The notes: generated from the letters alone by a model not told the origin. Positions 11,650-21,571 are shown, counted from the stretch's first letter. The stretch: DNA of 64,000 bases from Narthecium ossifragum (GCA_963920575.1 OY986969.1:25521434-25585433), one strand, 5' to 3'. Translations and numbers: made by a program.

Positions 11650-12470
11650 CTCTACCTAGCTCTCTCCTCTGAACGAGAGCATCAACCACCCTCTTCCCGA
11701 TCTGCTCTTCACCCCCTTCCTATCGCCGGCGCATGTCCTCCTCGACCACTGGCGACCATCCTCCTCGTCCACCTTCTTTGGCGGGGGCGAGGGAGCATGC
11801 TTTGACGAGGGGCGGGAGGATGTCGGAGTCGGGGAGGAGGGTGGAGGAGAGGAGGTGGGGGTAGAGGGGGAGGCCGGAGGCCGGGGAGGTGGAGCTGGCG
11901 AGGGCACGGATGAGGGTCTTGTGGAGGAAGGACGAGGAGAGAAGGAGGCCGACGGTGGTGAGATGAGCGGAGTATCTCTGGACCAGAGAGAGAGAGAGGG
12001 GCAACAGTGATGGGATCGCGATCGACTACGAGCTTGAGGACGACGGCGGCGGCTGGGTTCATTCGAAGCGGGGAGCTTGGGACGGCGACTGCGAGCTTGA
12101 GGACGACGGCTGGGTTCATCCCTTCGAAGGCGGGGAGCCTGGCGACGGCAAAGACGACTACGAGCTTGAGGACGACGGCGATGGCTGGGTTCATCCGCGG
12201 GGAGCCTGGCGACGGCGACGACGACTGCGGATGAGGGTCTTGTGGAGGAAGACAGAGGAGAGGAGGAGGCCACGGTGGTGAGATGAGATGGGGTGAGCAG
12301 AGCAGAGCATCTCTGGACAAGACAGAGAGAGCGGCAACCGCGAGGGGATAGCGATCGACTGAGAGCTTGAGGATGACGGCGGCGGCTGGGTTCATCCCTT
12401 CCGAGCTTGGCGACAGAGACGGCGACGGCGACGATAGCGAAGACGGCGGCGGCTGGAGAAGAGAAGAGAG
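11650..12470. repeat. GC-rich tandem duplications in the Pong 5' region
   Basis: The phrase AGCTTGAGGACGACGGC with GGCTGGGTTCATC recurs near 12030, 12092, 12161 and 12362. A larger unit of about 330 bp containing AGCATCTCTGGACAAGACAG-like sequence is present twice. Long frames here are low-complexity Ser/Pro/Arg and unlikely to be genes. This is probably the ORF1 5' leader of the element. Confidence 0.65.
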
Positions 12471-12815
12471 GTAGGGGTGCTCTGTTTCGTCCTACAATTT
12501 TCTACTTATATTTTCCCCTGCTCTCGTCGTGGATGCTCGGAGTGCTCTTGCATGGCTGTTTGATCTCAGTGTGTTCTTGTTCTTCCAAGGGTGGTTGCAT
12601 GGCAGTTTGATCCCAGTTTCTGAATGCTTTGTGTCTAATTCAACTGCATCACTTCCATTATCATCAATTTGTGAACTTGTGAGCCTAAATTGTAGCACAA
12701 TTTTGATAGATATATCGTTGGCATTGGCTTTGTTGTATGTCTAAAGAAGAGGTTCAATGAGGATAATTTTGAGTGCATAGTTTGTATTTGAAATAGTTTC
12801 TATTGTTGATAGCTT

Positions 12816-13860
12816 ATGGACTCACAAAGAAGTGAAGATTTCTACAATGCTCTATGTGAAGATGGAACTCAACCTAACCGACAAGAATCACAGTTTGGAA
12901 TGAACTCTCCGATCCAAGTAGATGAAACAAGCAAAGGCAAGAGAGTGATGCGGGGTGGGAATTTCTCCATAGAGGAAGATACTATACTTGTATCGGCATG
13001 GTTAAATACGAGTTTGGATGCTATTCATGGGACCGATCAAAAGGGAACAACATTTTGGAAAAGAGTTAAGTGTTATTATGATGAGTACACAACATCAAAG
13101 TACTCAAACCGCTCTTTAAAGTCTCTAAGCAATCGCTGGTCAAGTATTCAACTTGCGGTGAATAAGTTCATGGGTTTTTTGGCACAAATTGAGGCGTCGC
13201 GGCCATCGGGTTGTAATGAACAAGATAAGGTAACTAACATTCATTTATATTAAGTTAATTCAATATTTCTTTTCTTTTTTTTATATGGTGATATGTTATA
13301 TTTGATGGCCTTTTGTAGATTGAAGAGGCTAAAAAGATGTATCTCAGTATTCAAGGTAGTCATTTTCAGTTTGAGCATTGTTGGAACAAACTAAGGCACT
13401 AACCAAAATGGATTGCTCAAGTTGGCCAAACCTCTTCTAAAAGAAAGCAATCCGGGTCATGCTCTTTTTCTGCAGCAGATGCGATAAATTTAGATGAAGA
13501 TAACACATCAGCATCTGTTGACTTGGAAAGGCCATTGGGTCGAAAGGCCGCGAAGGAGAGACAAAAAAAGGGAGAAGGTAAAAGCCAGGATTCATCGGAA
13601 TTTGATGGGGTATTTATTAAGTGGGAAGAAGATAAGAAGCTAGAACGTGCAGAGAGAATGGCACAAGCTGAAAGACAATGGCTAGAGCACCTGACCATTG
13701 AGAATGAAAAGATTGATATTGAACGATAGAAGGCTTTGACGGAGAGAGAGAAGGCTCATGCGGAGGTAGAAAAGCCTCAGGCTGCAAAGGCCAAAATTGA
13801 TATACAACGAGATAAGATTGAAATGCAATGGAGGAAGAAAGAGATGTAAATCATGATGAC
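12816..13860 (+). pseudogene. Pong ORF1: Myb/SANT-like DNA-binding protein (broken)
   Basis: Exon 1 (12816 to ~13229) has acidic N-terminal sequence and then a SANT/trihelix-like domain (NFSIEEDTILVSAWLNTS, FWKRV, RSLKSLSNRW). An intron with donor GTAACT and acceptor TTTTGTAG at 13311-13318 follows. Exon 2 continues with FQFEHCWNKLRH, then ERPLGRKAAKE, the motif of the NAM-associated C-terminal domain, and ends in a charged coiled-coil region. Stops after NKLRH (near 13400), after KIDIER (13727-13729) and near 13846 break exon 2. In active Pong elements this protein is needed with the transposase. Confidence 0.85.
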
Positions 13861-14258
13861 AGACTTAAGTACTTTAACTGATGTGCAAAGGAAATATATT
13901 GCACAACTTCAAGCAGAAATCTTGGCTTTATGTAATTTTTGTTCCGCAAAATGTATTAAACTTAATGATTTGCATCTTTGAATGCAAGTATGGTTTTGTA
14001 TCTTAGCATGAACATTGTTCTATTTTGTGGATGACAATAGGAAATGGTCTTCAGCACCATCAGTTGAAAAAATGAATGCATCCATTATTTGTGGTTGTAG
14101 TTTGTGTCTAGCATGTATAGCTCCATAATGATCTTCCAGAAAGGCACATTTTCTTTTCTTGCAACATTGACTCGATACAAACTGGCAATGACATTCTTAA
14201 TTGAAATATGATAATAAAGACAAACCTAAACCCTAAACATAGCACAAACATACATAAC
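13861..14258. other. Spacer between the convergent Pong genes
   Basis: A/T-rich 3' regions of both genes. No feature is seen beyond short poly(T) and AATAAA-like words. Confidence 0.5.
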
Positions 14259-15611
14259 TCAAAACAATAATTGCGCATGACTGTATAAGTTCCACAAGTG
14301 CTCAACGAGATCGCTTTGAAGTTGAGAATGCACCTCTCTATTTCTAATTTCATGGTGTCGTTGAATGAAATCCCTAAGCTCCGATGTACGACCATGCGAA
14401 ATTGTTATAGGTAGACTCTCACTGATTTCTTCATAGCCGATAATATCTGGATGAAGGTACATGTGCCGCTCATCTTCGACGATCATATTGTGCATGATAA
14501 CACATGCCATCATAATATCTTTAAGTGTCTCTCGCTCAAAAAACCGTGCAGGACCACGTACGATTGCGAACCGAGCTTGGAGCACTCCAAATGCACGCTC
14601 AACATCCTTTCTTGCCGACTCTTGATACATTGCAAAATGCTTGGCTTTGTTATTTTGTGGTAGAGGGATTGTTTTCACGAAGGTAGCCCACTGAGGATAA
14701 ATACCATCGGCCAAATAATACCCCATTGTGTAATTATGTCCATTAACCGAATAGTTCACTGCAGGAGCTCGTCCTTGAGTAAGTTCAGAGAAAACAGAAG
14801 ATCGTTCTAGCACATTGATATCGTTGTGAGAACCAAGTAGCCCAAAAAATGCATGCCAAATCCACAGATCCTGTGATGCAACAGCTTCTAAAATGATGGT
14901 TGGTTCATGAACATGACCAGAAAACATACCTTTCCAAGCACTCGGACAGTTCTTCCATTTCTAGTGCATGCAATCGATACTCCCCAGCATTCCGGGAAAA
15001 CCGCGACGTTCGCCAAGTGCAAGCAACCTAGCAAGGTCATCATTGTTTGGTGACCTTAAATACTCGTCACCAAAGATGGAAACTACCACTTTCACGAATT
15101 TTTTTATACTTCTGATAGCGGTACTTTCTCCAATTCTCACATACTCATCCATAGAATCCGCAGCCAATCCATAAGCAAGCATTCTCAGTGATGCAGTTAT
15201 CTTCTGTAGAGAAGATAAGCCAAGCTTTCCAGCTGCATTTCTTTTCTGCTGAAAATAGGGCTCGTGAGCTTCAACGGCGGTTTGAATGCGAATGAAAACC
15301 TCACGACGCATGCGAAATCTCCTACGAAAAATTTCAGTAGGGTACACTGGTGGATCTGCAAAATAATCCCTAAATAAGCGTTCATGTCCTTGCAGTAAAT
15401 TCCGATCAATATACGCACGCCGCTTATCGGAACCACCACACGATGTTGATCCTGCTTTGCGCTCCATTGTTTCCTTCGCACATTTTAACGCCAGCAATTC
15501 TTCCATCTCTTCATCGGAGGAAGTATCGTAATACATTTCCTTTTGACGTTTCCAGAAGAAATCCATAGAGAAGAGTAGATGGGAGAGAATTCTAGTTGAT
15601 ACGGAAGACAA
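14259..15611 (-). pseudogene. Pong-like DDE transposase with one internal TAG
   Basis: The frame runs from 15611 (or the second Met at 15566, MDFFWKRQ) to 14259, about 450 codons. The DDE motifs are readable: first Asp in GSIDCMH, second Asp in GSHNDINVLERS, and Glu in DVERAFGVLQARF. A helical N-terminal region (RRRFRMRREVFIRI) precedes them. One stop, TAG at about 14960, interrupts the frame right after SIDCMH, where relatives have Trp. A single G-to-A change explains it. Everything else looks intact, including the C-terminal MACVIMHNMIVEDE motif. The enzyme would cut at the TIRs and insert at TWA sites. Confidence 0.9.
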
Positions 15612-15654
15612 ACAAGTTAAGTAGATAAGAGATGAGTTTGGGAAATGAGTGGAT

Positions 15655-15666
15655 CTACTTATATTA
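15655..15666 (-). promoter_or_regulatory. Possible TATA box of the Pong transposase
   Basis: On the - strand the A/T-rich word TTAATATAAGTA lies about 45-90 bp upstream of the two candidate start codons. Confidence 0.35.
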
Positions 15667-15772
15667 AGAAAATATGACCATTGAAACTATTATTAATGGA
15701 AAGCTACTTTGAAAAAATGACCGTAGAAATATAGCTGTTGGAATACGAGCGTTGGAGATTTGATGGAAAATA

Positions 15773-15856
15773 TAGCCGTTGGAAGAACGACTGTTAGAAT
15801 ATATTCGTTAAAATATGACCGTTGACGATATAGCCGTTAAGAATATGGCCGTTAGA
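15773..15856 (-). promoter_or_regulatory. Cluster of MSA-like (AACGG) motifs upstream of the transposase
   Basis: On the - strand two sites match the plant mitosis-specific activator consensus YCYAACGGYYA exactly: 15773-15783 (TCCAACGGCTA) and 15846-15856 (TCTAACGGCCA). Two more, 15816-15826 and 15831-15841, differ by one base. Weaker variants lie at 15720-15800. MSA elements bind three-repeat MYB proteins and drive G2/M genes. The spacing, 160-290 bp upstream of the transposase ATG, fits a promoter. The motif could instead be a binding site for the element's own Myb-like ORF1. Confidence 0.5.
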
Positions 15857-16230
15857 AATTGATGGTTGAATTTTAAGCATTTTATTAATAGAAGTATTGG
15901 CATAAAATTATATATTATTATTTCTATATTATTTTTTAATAAATAATATAATCAAAGTTTAATTATGTAATATAATACAAATTCTATAATTATATGAAGG
16001 CCAAAATACATTTTAATACCATGTAGTTTCAGGTTTTGTCATTCTACTACCCTCATCTTTAAAAATCACATTATCATACCCTAAAGTTTCAAAATGTTGC
16101 AATTTAATCCAAACCGCGTACGCCGTTAACCTAAGTAACGGCAAACGGTCACTCGTACTCAATTTTAATCAATTTTGACTGGTTTGGTCAATTTTGACTT
16201 TCGCTGATGACGTAGGAAGAGAGAGATATA

Positions 16231-16640
16231 GGGGGGAGAGAGATATGGAAAGGAGAGAGAGAGCAGTCGCCGCCGTTCGTGCGGAACCCCGTGATGGGCG
16301 ACGCAGTGGGGAGAGAGAGAGCACCCGCCGGGGTCAGGGCGGACGCCGTTCGTGGGGAACCCCGTGGTGGGCGACGCAGTGGGGAGAGAGATATGGGAAG
16401 GAGAGAGAGAGCAGCCGCCGGGGTCGGGGACGACGCCGTTCGTGGGGAACCCCGTGGTGGGCGACGCAGTGGGGAGAGAGATATGGGAAGGAGAGAGAGA
16501 GCAGCCGCCGGGGTCGGGGACGACGCCGTTCGTGGGGAACCCCATGATGGGCGACGCAGTGGGGAGAGAGAGCACCCGCCGGGGTCGGGGCGGACGCCGT
16601 TCGTGGGGAACCCTGTGGTGGGCGACGCAGTGGGGAGAGA
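16231..16640. repeat. GC-rich tandem repeat of about 90 bp inside the Pack-MULE
   Basis: The unit includes GGGTCGGGGACGACGCCGTT and a GTGGTGGGCGACGCAGT end. It occurs about five times, and the two central copies (16381-16470 and 16471-16560) are identical or nearly so. The flanking copies are shorter (~70 bp). The first copies abut the inner inverted repeat, and the last abuts the isocitrate lyase fragment. Confidence 0.8.
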
Positions 16641-16644
16641 GAGA

Positions 16645-16985
16645 GCACGGAGAGGTTCATGCTGACGCGCCACCCCTACTCGGCCCGTGACGTGGTCTCC
16701 CTCCGCGGCAGCCTTCGCCAGAGCTACGCTTCCGACGAGCTCGCCAAGAAGCTCTAGCGCACCCTCAAGACTCACCAAGCCAACGGCACCGCCTCGCGCA
16801 CCTTCGGCGCGCTCGACCCCGTCTAGGTGACAATGATGGCCAAGCACCTCGACACCATCTACGTCTCCGGCTGGCAATGCTCCTCCACCCACACCTCCAC
16901 CAACGAGCCCGGCCCCGACCTCGCCGACTACCCCTACGACACCGTCCCCAACAAGGTCGAGCACCTCTTCTTCGCCCAACAAGGT
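16645..16985 (+). pseudogene. ICL: Captured isocitrate lyase fragment (N-terminal region)
   Basis: The + strand encodes about 110 residues of plant isocitrate lyase, the glyoxysomal enzyme that splits isocitrate into succinate and glyoxylate. Recognisable runs are [47 protein letters not shown] and [20 protein letters not shown]. The last lies shortly before the catalytic domain, so the active site is absent. Two TAG stops sit where the enzyme has Trp (after ELAKKL) and Gln (after GALDPV). Both fit single C-to-T type changes. No intron is seen, consistent with capture of one exon. Confidence 0.92.
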
Positions 16986-17013
16986 CGACACCGTCCAGGT
17001 GACAATGATGGCC

Positions 17014-17545
17014 CGCCCACCGCCACGATGTTCTTGATCTCCGTCCCCAGCAGCTGCCTCTCCACCGCGTGCCGCCGCTCCTCCTCCGCCCCCGCCCTCC
17101 CCTCGGCGTCGTCCCCAGCGCGTCGAACACCGCCGAGTAGTAATGCAGGGCCTCGACGAACCTCCCCAGGAAGTCCCCCGCGTGGCTCATGTCCTGCTTC
17201 GCCATGGTGATCAGCTTCAACCGCAGCGCCCGCACCGCGCCCACGTCCGACCCGGCCACGTCGTAGAGGCAGTGGTGCATCCAGTGCACCACCGTCGCCT
17301 CTCTCGTCCGCTTCCTATTACCATTACCTTGAACAAGAAGAGCGCAGGGGTCGGCGAGGTAACCGACCTTGCCTTCGATCGGGTGGAACTCGAACGAGAG
17401 CCCCTCAGCCGCGGCGAAGTCGGAGAGCCAGCGGCCCGTCGCCTCGAGTAGCTCGAGCGAGGCGCCGAAGCCTGTGACACGGAGGGACCGGAGCTTGGCG
17501 GGGTGGGAGGAGAGGATGTGGAAGAGCCCCCGGCGGGTGCTCTCT
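17014..17545 (-). pseudogene. Captured GRAS transcription factor fragment (SCARECROW/SCL23 type)
   Basis: Read on the - strand, a frame covers LFHILSSHPAKLRSLRVTGF, then LLEATGRWLSDFA, LSFEFHPIEGKVG, VVHWMHHCLYDVAGSD and [21 protein letters not shown] +1 shift follows, and the next frame continues with [22 protein letters not shown]. This is the VHIID-to-PFYRE part of a GRAS protein. The HxxYD and [17 protein letters not shown] wording is that of the SCARECROW/SCL23 branch, which controls root and bundle-sheath patterning. One frameshift near 17130 is the only lesion seen. The C-terminal SAW region and the N-terminus are missing. Confidence 0.88.
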
Positions 17546-17604
17546 CTCTCCCTCCCATATCTCTCTCTCCCCCATATATCTCTCTCTTCCTAGCGAAAGT
17601 CAAG

Positions 17605-17765
17605 TGTGCTCGTGGATGTACTGGAGCCCGTTAGCGAGGTCGATGGCGATCCTGAGCCGCGTTCTCCAGTCCAGGCTGTGGGGTCTCGATGACGGGCCGC
17701 CGTGGAGCCAGGTGCGGAGGGAGCTGTTCTCGACGTACTCGTAGACGAGGTAGCAAGTTCCGACG
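17605..17765 (-). pseudogene. Captured receptor-like kinase fragment, LysM-RLK-like
   Basis: On the - strand about 53 residues cover kinase subdomains V to VIa: GTCYLVYEYVENSSLRTWLH, then DWRTRLRIAIDLANGLQYIH and EHT. The YxVYEYxENxSL and GLxYIHEHT wording is most like LysM receptor-like kinases of the CERK1/LYK group, but other RLKs are possible because no ectodomain is present. A stop follows directly after EHT. A short open frame starts in the MULE inverted repeat and reads through this fragment (117 codons, 17953 to 17600). Confidence 0.65.
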
Positions 17766-18305
17766 TCGGCCACCTCCATCTCCCTCTCTCCCCCGCCACC
17801 TCCACCTCGTTGCCACCAGCCAACGTCTCCTCTTCGGTGGCTTCTCACCGGTGTCCTCGTGGGAACGGGTGAAAACAGGTCAACCGGTCGCACGTGACCG
17901 GTTTTCCGTGAGAAATCTGACGCCGTTTGAGGGCGAGGACTAAATTGCAACATTTTAAAACTTTAGGGTATGATAATGTGATTTTTAAAAATGAGGGTAG
18001 TAGAATGACAAAACCTGAAACTACATGGTATTAAAATGTATTTTGGCCTTATATGAATGTCAAATAATAAAAGAAGAATATAATATGAAAAGAAAGATGG
18101 GGGAATGAGTATTTTAATGATGTAGGGAATGGTTTAGGGAAGCTGTTGTGGGGTGTTGTAAATAGGAAAGCTGTAAAGTAGGGAAGTAATATATATTGGA
18201 GTATTTTAGGGAAGATGGATAGGGAAGCTGATGCGGATGGCCTAAGTAACTGAGTTAAGCCTGACCTGACCCAAGTTTGAATAGACTGAACCAAGTTAGT
18301 TGACG

Positions 18306-18447
18306 AGAGTTATCAATCATGACATGTGGCGTCCAGTGTATAAGCCGAAGCTTTTTGTAGTGTTGTTCCATGGACTTGCGTGTATAAATCAAGGGGGAGA
18401 CTGATCAAGGTCTTAAAAAAAGTTAGAGCTTAACTGCAGGTTCCACA
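18306..18447 (+). promoter_or_regulatory. Promoter of the first lectin gene
   Basis: About 125 bp before the ATG is nearly the same as upstream of the lectin at 33947 (GGCGTCCAGTGTAT, TTGTTCCATGGACTTGCGTG, TAACTGCAGGTTCCACAATG). A TATA box, TATAAAT, lies at 18383-18389, 59 bp before the start codon. The Pong element ends only 206 bp upstream of the ATG, so more distal elements were pushed 6.8 kb away. Confidence 0.75.
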
Positions 18448-19305
18448 ATGGCCCTCCAACACCACCACCGGATCCTCCTCTCGGCCACCCTCCTCCTCCT
18501 CCTCACCACCACTGCAACCTCCACCAACGTTCTCTTATCGGATGACAAAGCCATCCGCAGCGGTACCAAACTCACCGGCGGCAGCCTCACGTTAGACTTC
18601 GGCAGCTTCTGCAACCTGCAACTCTACGACAACGGCAAGCTCGTCAAGACCTTCTTCACGGTCCCCATCCTCCTCTTCGGCTGCACCCTCTACGTCGACA
18701 AGCACGGCGTCGTCTACGTCGCGGAGAACTTCGCCGGCATCGCTGCCATCTCGGTCTTCGGGTCCAGGTCGAGGAGCGGCCACTACGCGCTCGTCGTCGG
18801 CAACGGCAAGCTCGGCGTCTACGGCGACGCCATCTGGTCCAGCCGCTCTGTCAGCGCCGAAGCCAGCACTCTAGCTAGCTCTCTGCTCGCCGACACAAAC
18901 AGCGTCCTGTTCTCCGACGACGTGATCATCGCCAATTCCAACGGCAACCTCACCCTGGCTGCCAACGGCGACTACTCGCTGATACTGGAGCCGGAGTGCA
19001 ACCTGGCGGTGGCCAACAAGAACCAGAAGATATGGGAGACGAAGACAAGCCGTGCGTATCGCTCTGCGGAGTGCCAGCTTACTCTGAGGGCCGACGGAGA
19101 GCTGGTCCTCGGTGAAAAGGTGTCTTATGAGGATGGCGACGCGGACCCGTTCTTTCACCGGCTGTGGGGCAGTGGAGTGTGGTCGGAAGCCGGAAGCCAC
19201 GCCGCCGTTGTCACCGCCGACGGCCGGATTGTTGTCTATGGGCTAAAGGACGCGGTTTATGAGCAGAAAAACAATAATAAGATTGAGATGATGCCGAAGG
19301 AGTGA
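18448..19305 (+). CDS. Two-domain GNA-type (bulb-type) lectin 1
   Basis: A 285-residue secreted protein of the Galanthus-type lectin family, without introns. Residues 1-25 form a signal peptide. Two beta-prism domains follow, about 27-130 and 151-266, each with the family's disulphide pair (C55-C79; C184-C209) and the typical ends (GKLGVYGDAIW; GRIVVYGLKD). The family normally binds mannose through Q-x-D-x-N-x-V-x-Y. Here the first domain has G-x-F-x-N-x-x-x-Y around C55 and the second E-x-E-x-N, so the Gln and Asp are lost and sugar binding is doubtful. This resembles curculin-like storage or taste-modifying relatives. The ATG follows a conserved leader shared with the 33947 gene. Confidence 0.93.
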   Translation: MALQHHHRILLSATLLLLLTTTATSTNVLLSDDKAIRSGTKLTGGSLTLDFGSFCNLQLYDNGKLVKTFFTVPILLFGCTLYVDKHGVVYVAENFAGIAAISVFGSRSRSGHYALVVGNGKLGVYGDAIWSSRSVSAEASTLASSLLADTNSVLFSDDVIIANSNGNLTLAANGDYSLILEPECNLAVANKNQKIWETKTSRAYRSAECQLTLRADGELVLGEKVSYEDGDADPFFHRLWGSGVWSEAGSHAAVVTADGRIVVYGLKDAVYEQKNNNKIEMMPKE

Positions 19306-20241
19306 TCCATCCAAAAGAAGATCTAGCTATATATATTATAGCTATTTGAGGATCACTTGGGTCCTTAAGTAAATCATGATGTATAACAAGAATAATGTAG
19401 CTGATCAGATCTTTAGTTGCCATCTTTGGAAGGTGGTAATTACCGAGTATCTTGGTCTCCTGCTGCGCTTCATGTACTACTTAATTTGAGGATAAAAGAT
19501 GACTTCTTTTTAGTACTTGGGTAATCCTGTTCTATCAGCTTAATTTTCATTTCTATCGGCTTAAGTTTCTGAATTGGTCGGTAAAGTTAGTTAACATAAT
19601 ATTTCCATAGAGATCGAGAGTTCGTGAGTACTCAACTCCCTATTAGTATCAACTCATCCAAGGTCGCGCGAGTAGTGATCAACTGATATGGGTGCTTAAG
19701 AGGGCCAATTATTTTCTTTTTTCTTTCCCCTATTTTGTGCGACCCATATGACTAGCTCTGCTAGAGCTGATAATTAATGTAACTCAATGCCTGCTGATAA
19801 ATTGCACTTCATGCATGCATATCCATATATGGTAAGATAAACTACCTGCCATATTTACGCATAATTAATGCTACGAAAAGAAATCTTGATGAACACTACT
19901 GTTTGTATCTATAGATTCAGCAGTTATATTAATTAAGAGACGTCATTAAGATTCCCTGATAAAATAATATATAGCTAGCTGCTTGCCTGCTCTCGATCTT
20001 AAATTCTCAAATCTTTTTGTTTGCTTATATCGTACGTGTACCAAGCAAAAATGGCACTGATCGATACAGACTATGCGTAACCGCATGCATATGCGGCAAC
20101 ATTCATTTCGTGCATCACATGACAGTATATTGTGTAAATCAATCATACTGTAAACTGTAAAGGATGAAAATGAGATGAGCACATAAAGACATTGATGATA
20201 TACTTACTGTTCATATATACAGCTCGGAATCGAAAGGAATG
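19306..20241. other. 3' flank of lectin 1, no gene seen
   Basis: A/T-rich noncoding sequence with the lectin 3' UTR in the first ~120 bp. The phrase CAGATCTTTAGTTGCCATCT near 19405 is shared with the 3' flanks of the 33947 and 56061 genes. Confidence 0.6.
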
Positions 20242-20560
20242 ACATGGTCCAGTCGATTCCACTCGTTCGCTTCTGCAGGGTCCGCTCTGTGCCGGCCATC
20301 CAAACGCCCCTGATCGAATTCGTGCATCACATGACAGTAATGTCTAGATCAATCATTAAATGCGACGAGCACATAATGACATTGATGATGATAAACTCTT
20401 CATATAAGGTTTGCTGGTTTGGAATCGCGAGCGAGCGACGTCCGCTCAAATGGAAGGACCGGCACGGCCCAGTCGATTCCACTCGTTCGCTTCTGCGTGG
20501 TCCGCTCCGTGCCGGCCATGCAAACGCCCCTCTCGTGCATCACATGACAGTAATTAATGC
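20242..20560. repeat. Direct repeat pair of about 100 bp
   Basis: The block with CCAGTCGATTCCACTCGTTC and the word GCCGGCCATSCAAACGCCCC occurs at 20249-20345 and 20470-20555. CGTGCATCACATGACAGTAAT appears again near 20105, 20325 and 20535. No coding potential is evident. Confidence 0.75.
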
Positions 20561-21571
20561 CTAAATCATCAATCATACATGGGATTGAAATGCGACGAGC
20601 ACAGTAATCGACGTAGCTTATCAAGAAATCTCGTGCATCACATGGCTCTTTGGACTATTTACTCTTTACCGCACGCAGCTTATCAACAAACACTACTATG
20701 TAGCTAGCACCGGAGAATATGTCTAGATCGATTCTGCTTTTGATGTACTCTAGCCAGCCAGTTCATGTATGCACGTGGTCTATCAAGTCAGTTCTTGTTG
20801 ATGTGATAATGTTCCAATTAATTAGTGATAGAAGAAATTCTATCATTTTTTACCGTTGTTGGCTCGCCAGGTGTCATAAGTTTTAGGAATCAGACATATA
20901 TATGTTCTATCATGAACAGGACCTGAGGATCCAAGAACATTATGTTGCCGATGATTAGGTTAGGCTTGGATTTCATGTGTTGGAACTTAATTACATTGAA
21001 TTGAGTCCGTGAGTTACTAATTAACTAAAGTTAACACCTATTCTAGTAAGCACTATCCTGTCATATGAACAGCTAGTGAATTCAATCATATGTCAGATGT
21101 GGTCCAACAACACCCTCGAGCATCCTCTCAGCATTCCTCGATGGGTGGTGCTACCCAATCATAAATTTTACGGACATAAAAATTAGTAATAACTTTTCAT
21201 TTATTAATTGACTCTATTATCCTGACCTACAGGGAAAATGTATTTCATATTAAAAATCTACTACTGATTGGTGGATTAATACTTAACCTTACATAATGTA
21301 TATTGGGTTTATACTTACATATCTTTATTCTTTGGTTTTTTTTTACTTATGATAAAGTGTTTCATTTACTAGCTTAATTAATAAGAATGTTGTTCTATCT
21401 CTTATCGGAAGTTGACGACAAGGTTAAAGTGTAATCGATAAGACACTTGACTTTTTGTGAATAATGATAAGAGGGGTAGTTTTATGTAATATTGTTAAAA
21501 TATAAATTGTTATTTGCAAAAAAATCTTTTTTTAAAAAAAAGGTTATGCCTTGAACTTGGGACCGGGAAAA
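20561..21571. other. Intergenic, no gene seen
   Basis: A/T-rich sequence without long frames or recognised repeats. The last 40 bases before the gap are A-rich. Confidence 0.6.

Larger units (their letters stand above)
15999..18048. mobile_element. Pack-MULE (2,050 bp) nested in the Pong element
   Basis: Long terminal inverted repeats of about 110 bp (15999-16110 and 17937-18048, starting GGCCAAAATACATTTTAATA) and a perfect 9-bp target duplication TTATATGAA (15990-15998 and 18049-18057) identify a Mutator-like element. It has no MURA transposase. The interior is GC-rich and carries fragments of three host genes: isocitrate lyase (+), a GRAS factor (-) and a receptor-like kinase (-). A second inverted repeat (16194-16250 and 17557-17605) encloses the first two, which suggests stepwise acquisition. 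Confidence 0.93.
11442..18242. mobile_element. PIF/Harbinger (Pong-like) transposon, 6.8 kb
   Basis: The ends are inverted (GGGCATCCGCATCAG on the left; GGCCATCCGCATCAG on the right, other strand), with the 3-bp TAA target duplication typical of the group (11439-11441 and 18243-18245). Inside are a Myb-like ORF1 on the + strand and a DDE transposase on the - strand, facing each other as in Pong elements. Both are lightly broken. A Pack-MULE nested at 15999-18048 lengthened the element by 2 kb. It lies upstream of the first lectin gene. Confidence 0.93.

Noticed and set aside
11656..12395. Long Ser/Pro/Arg-rich - strand frames (205 and 228 codons)
   Set aside because: They lie over GC-rich tandem repeats inside the Pong element, are open in overlapping frames, and have low-complexity products. 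No sign of a gene.
16188..16991. Long - strand frames over the Pack-MULE repeat
   Set aside because: Generated by the 90-bp tandem repeat and the antisense of the isocitrate lyase fragment.
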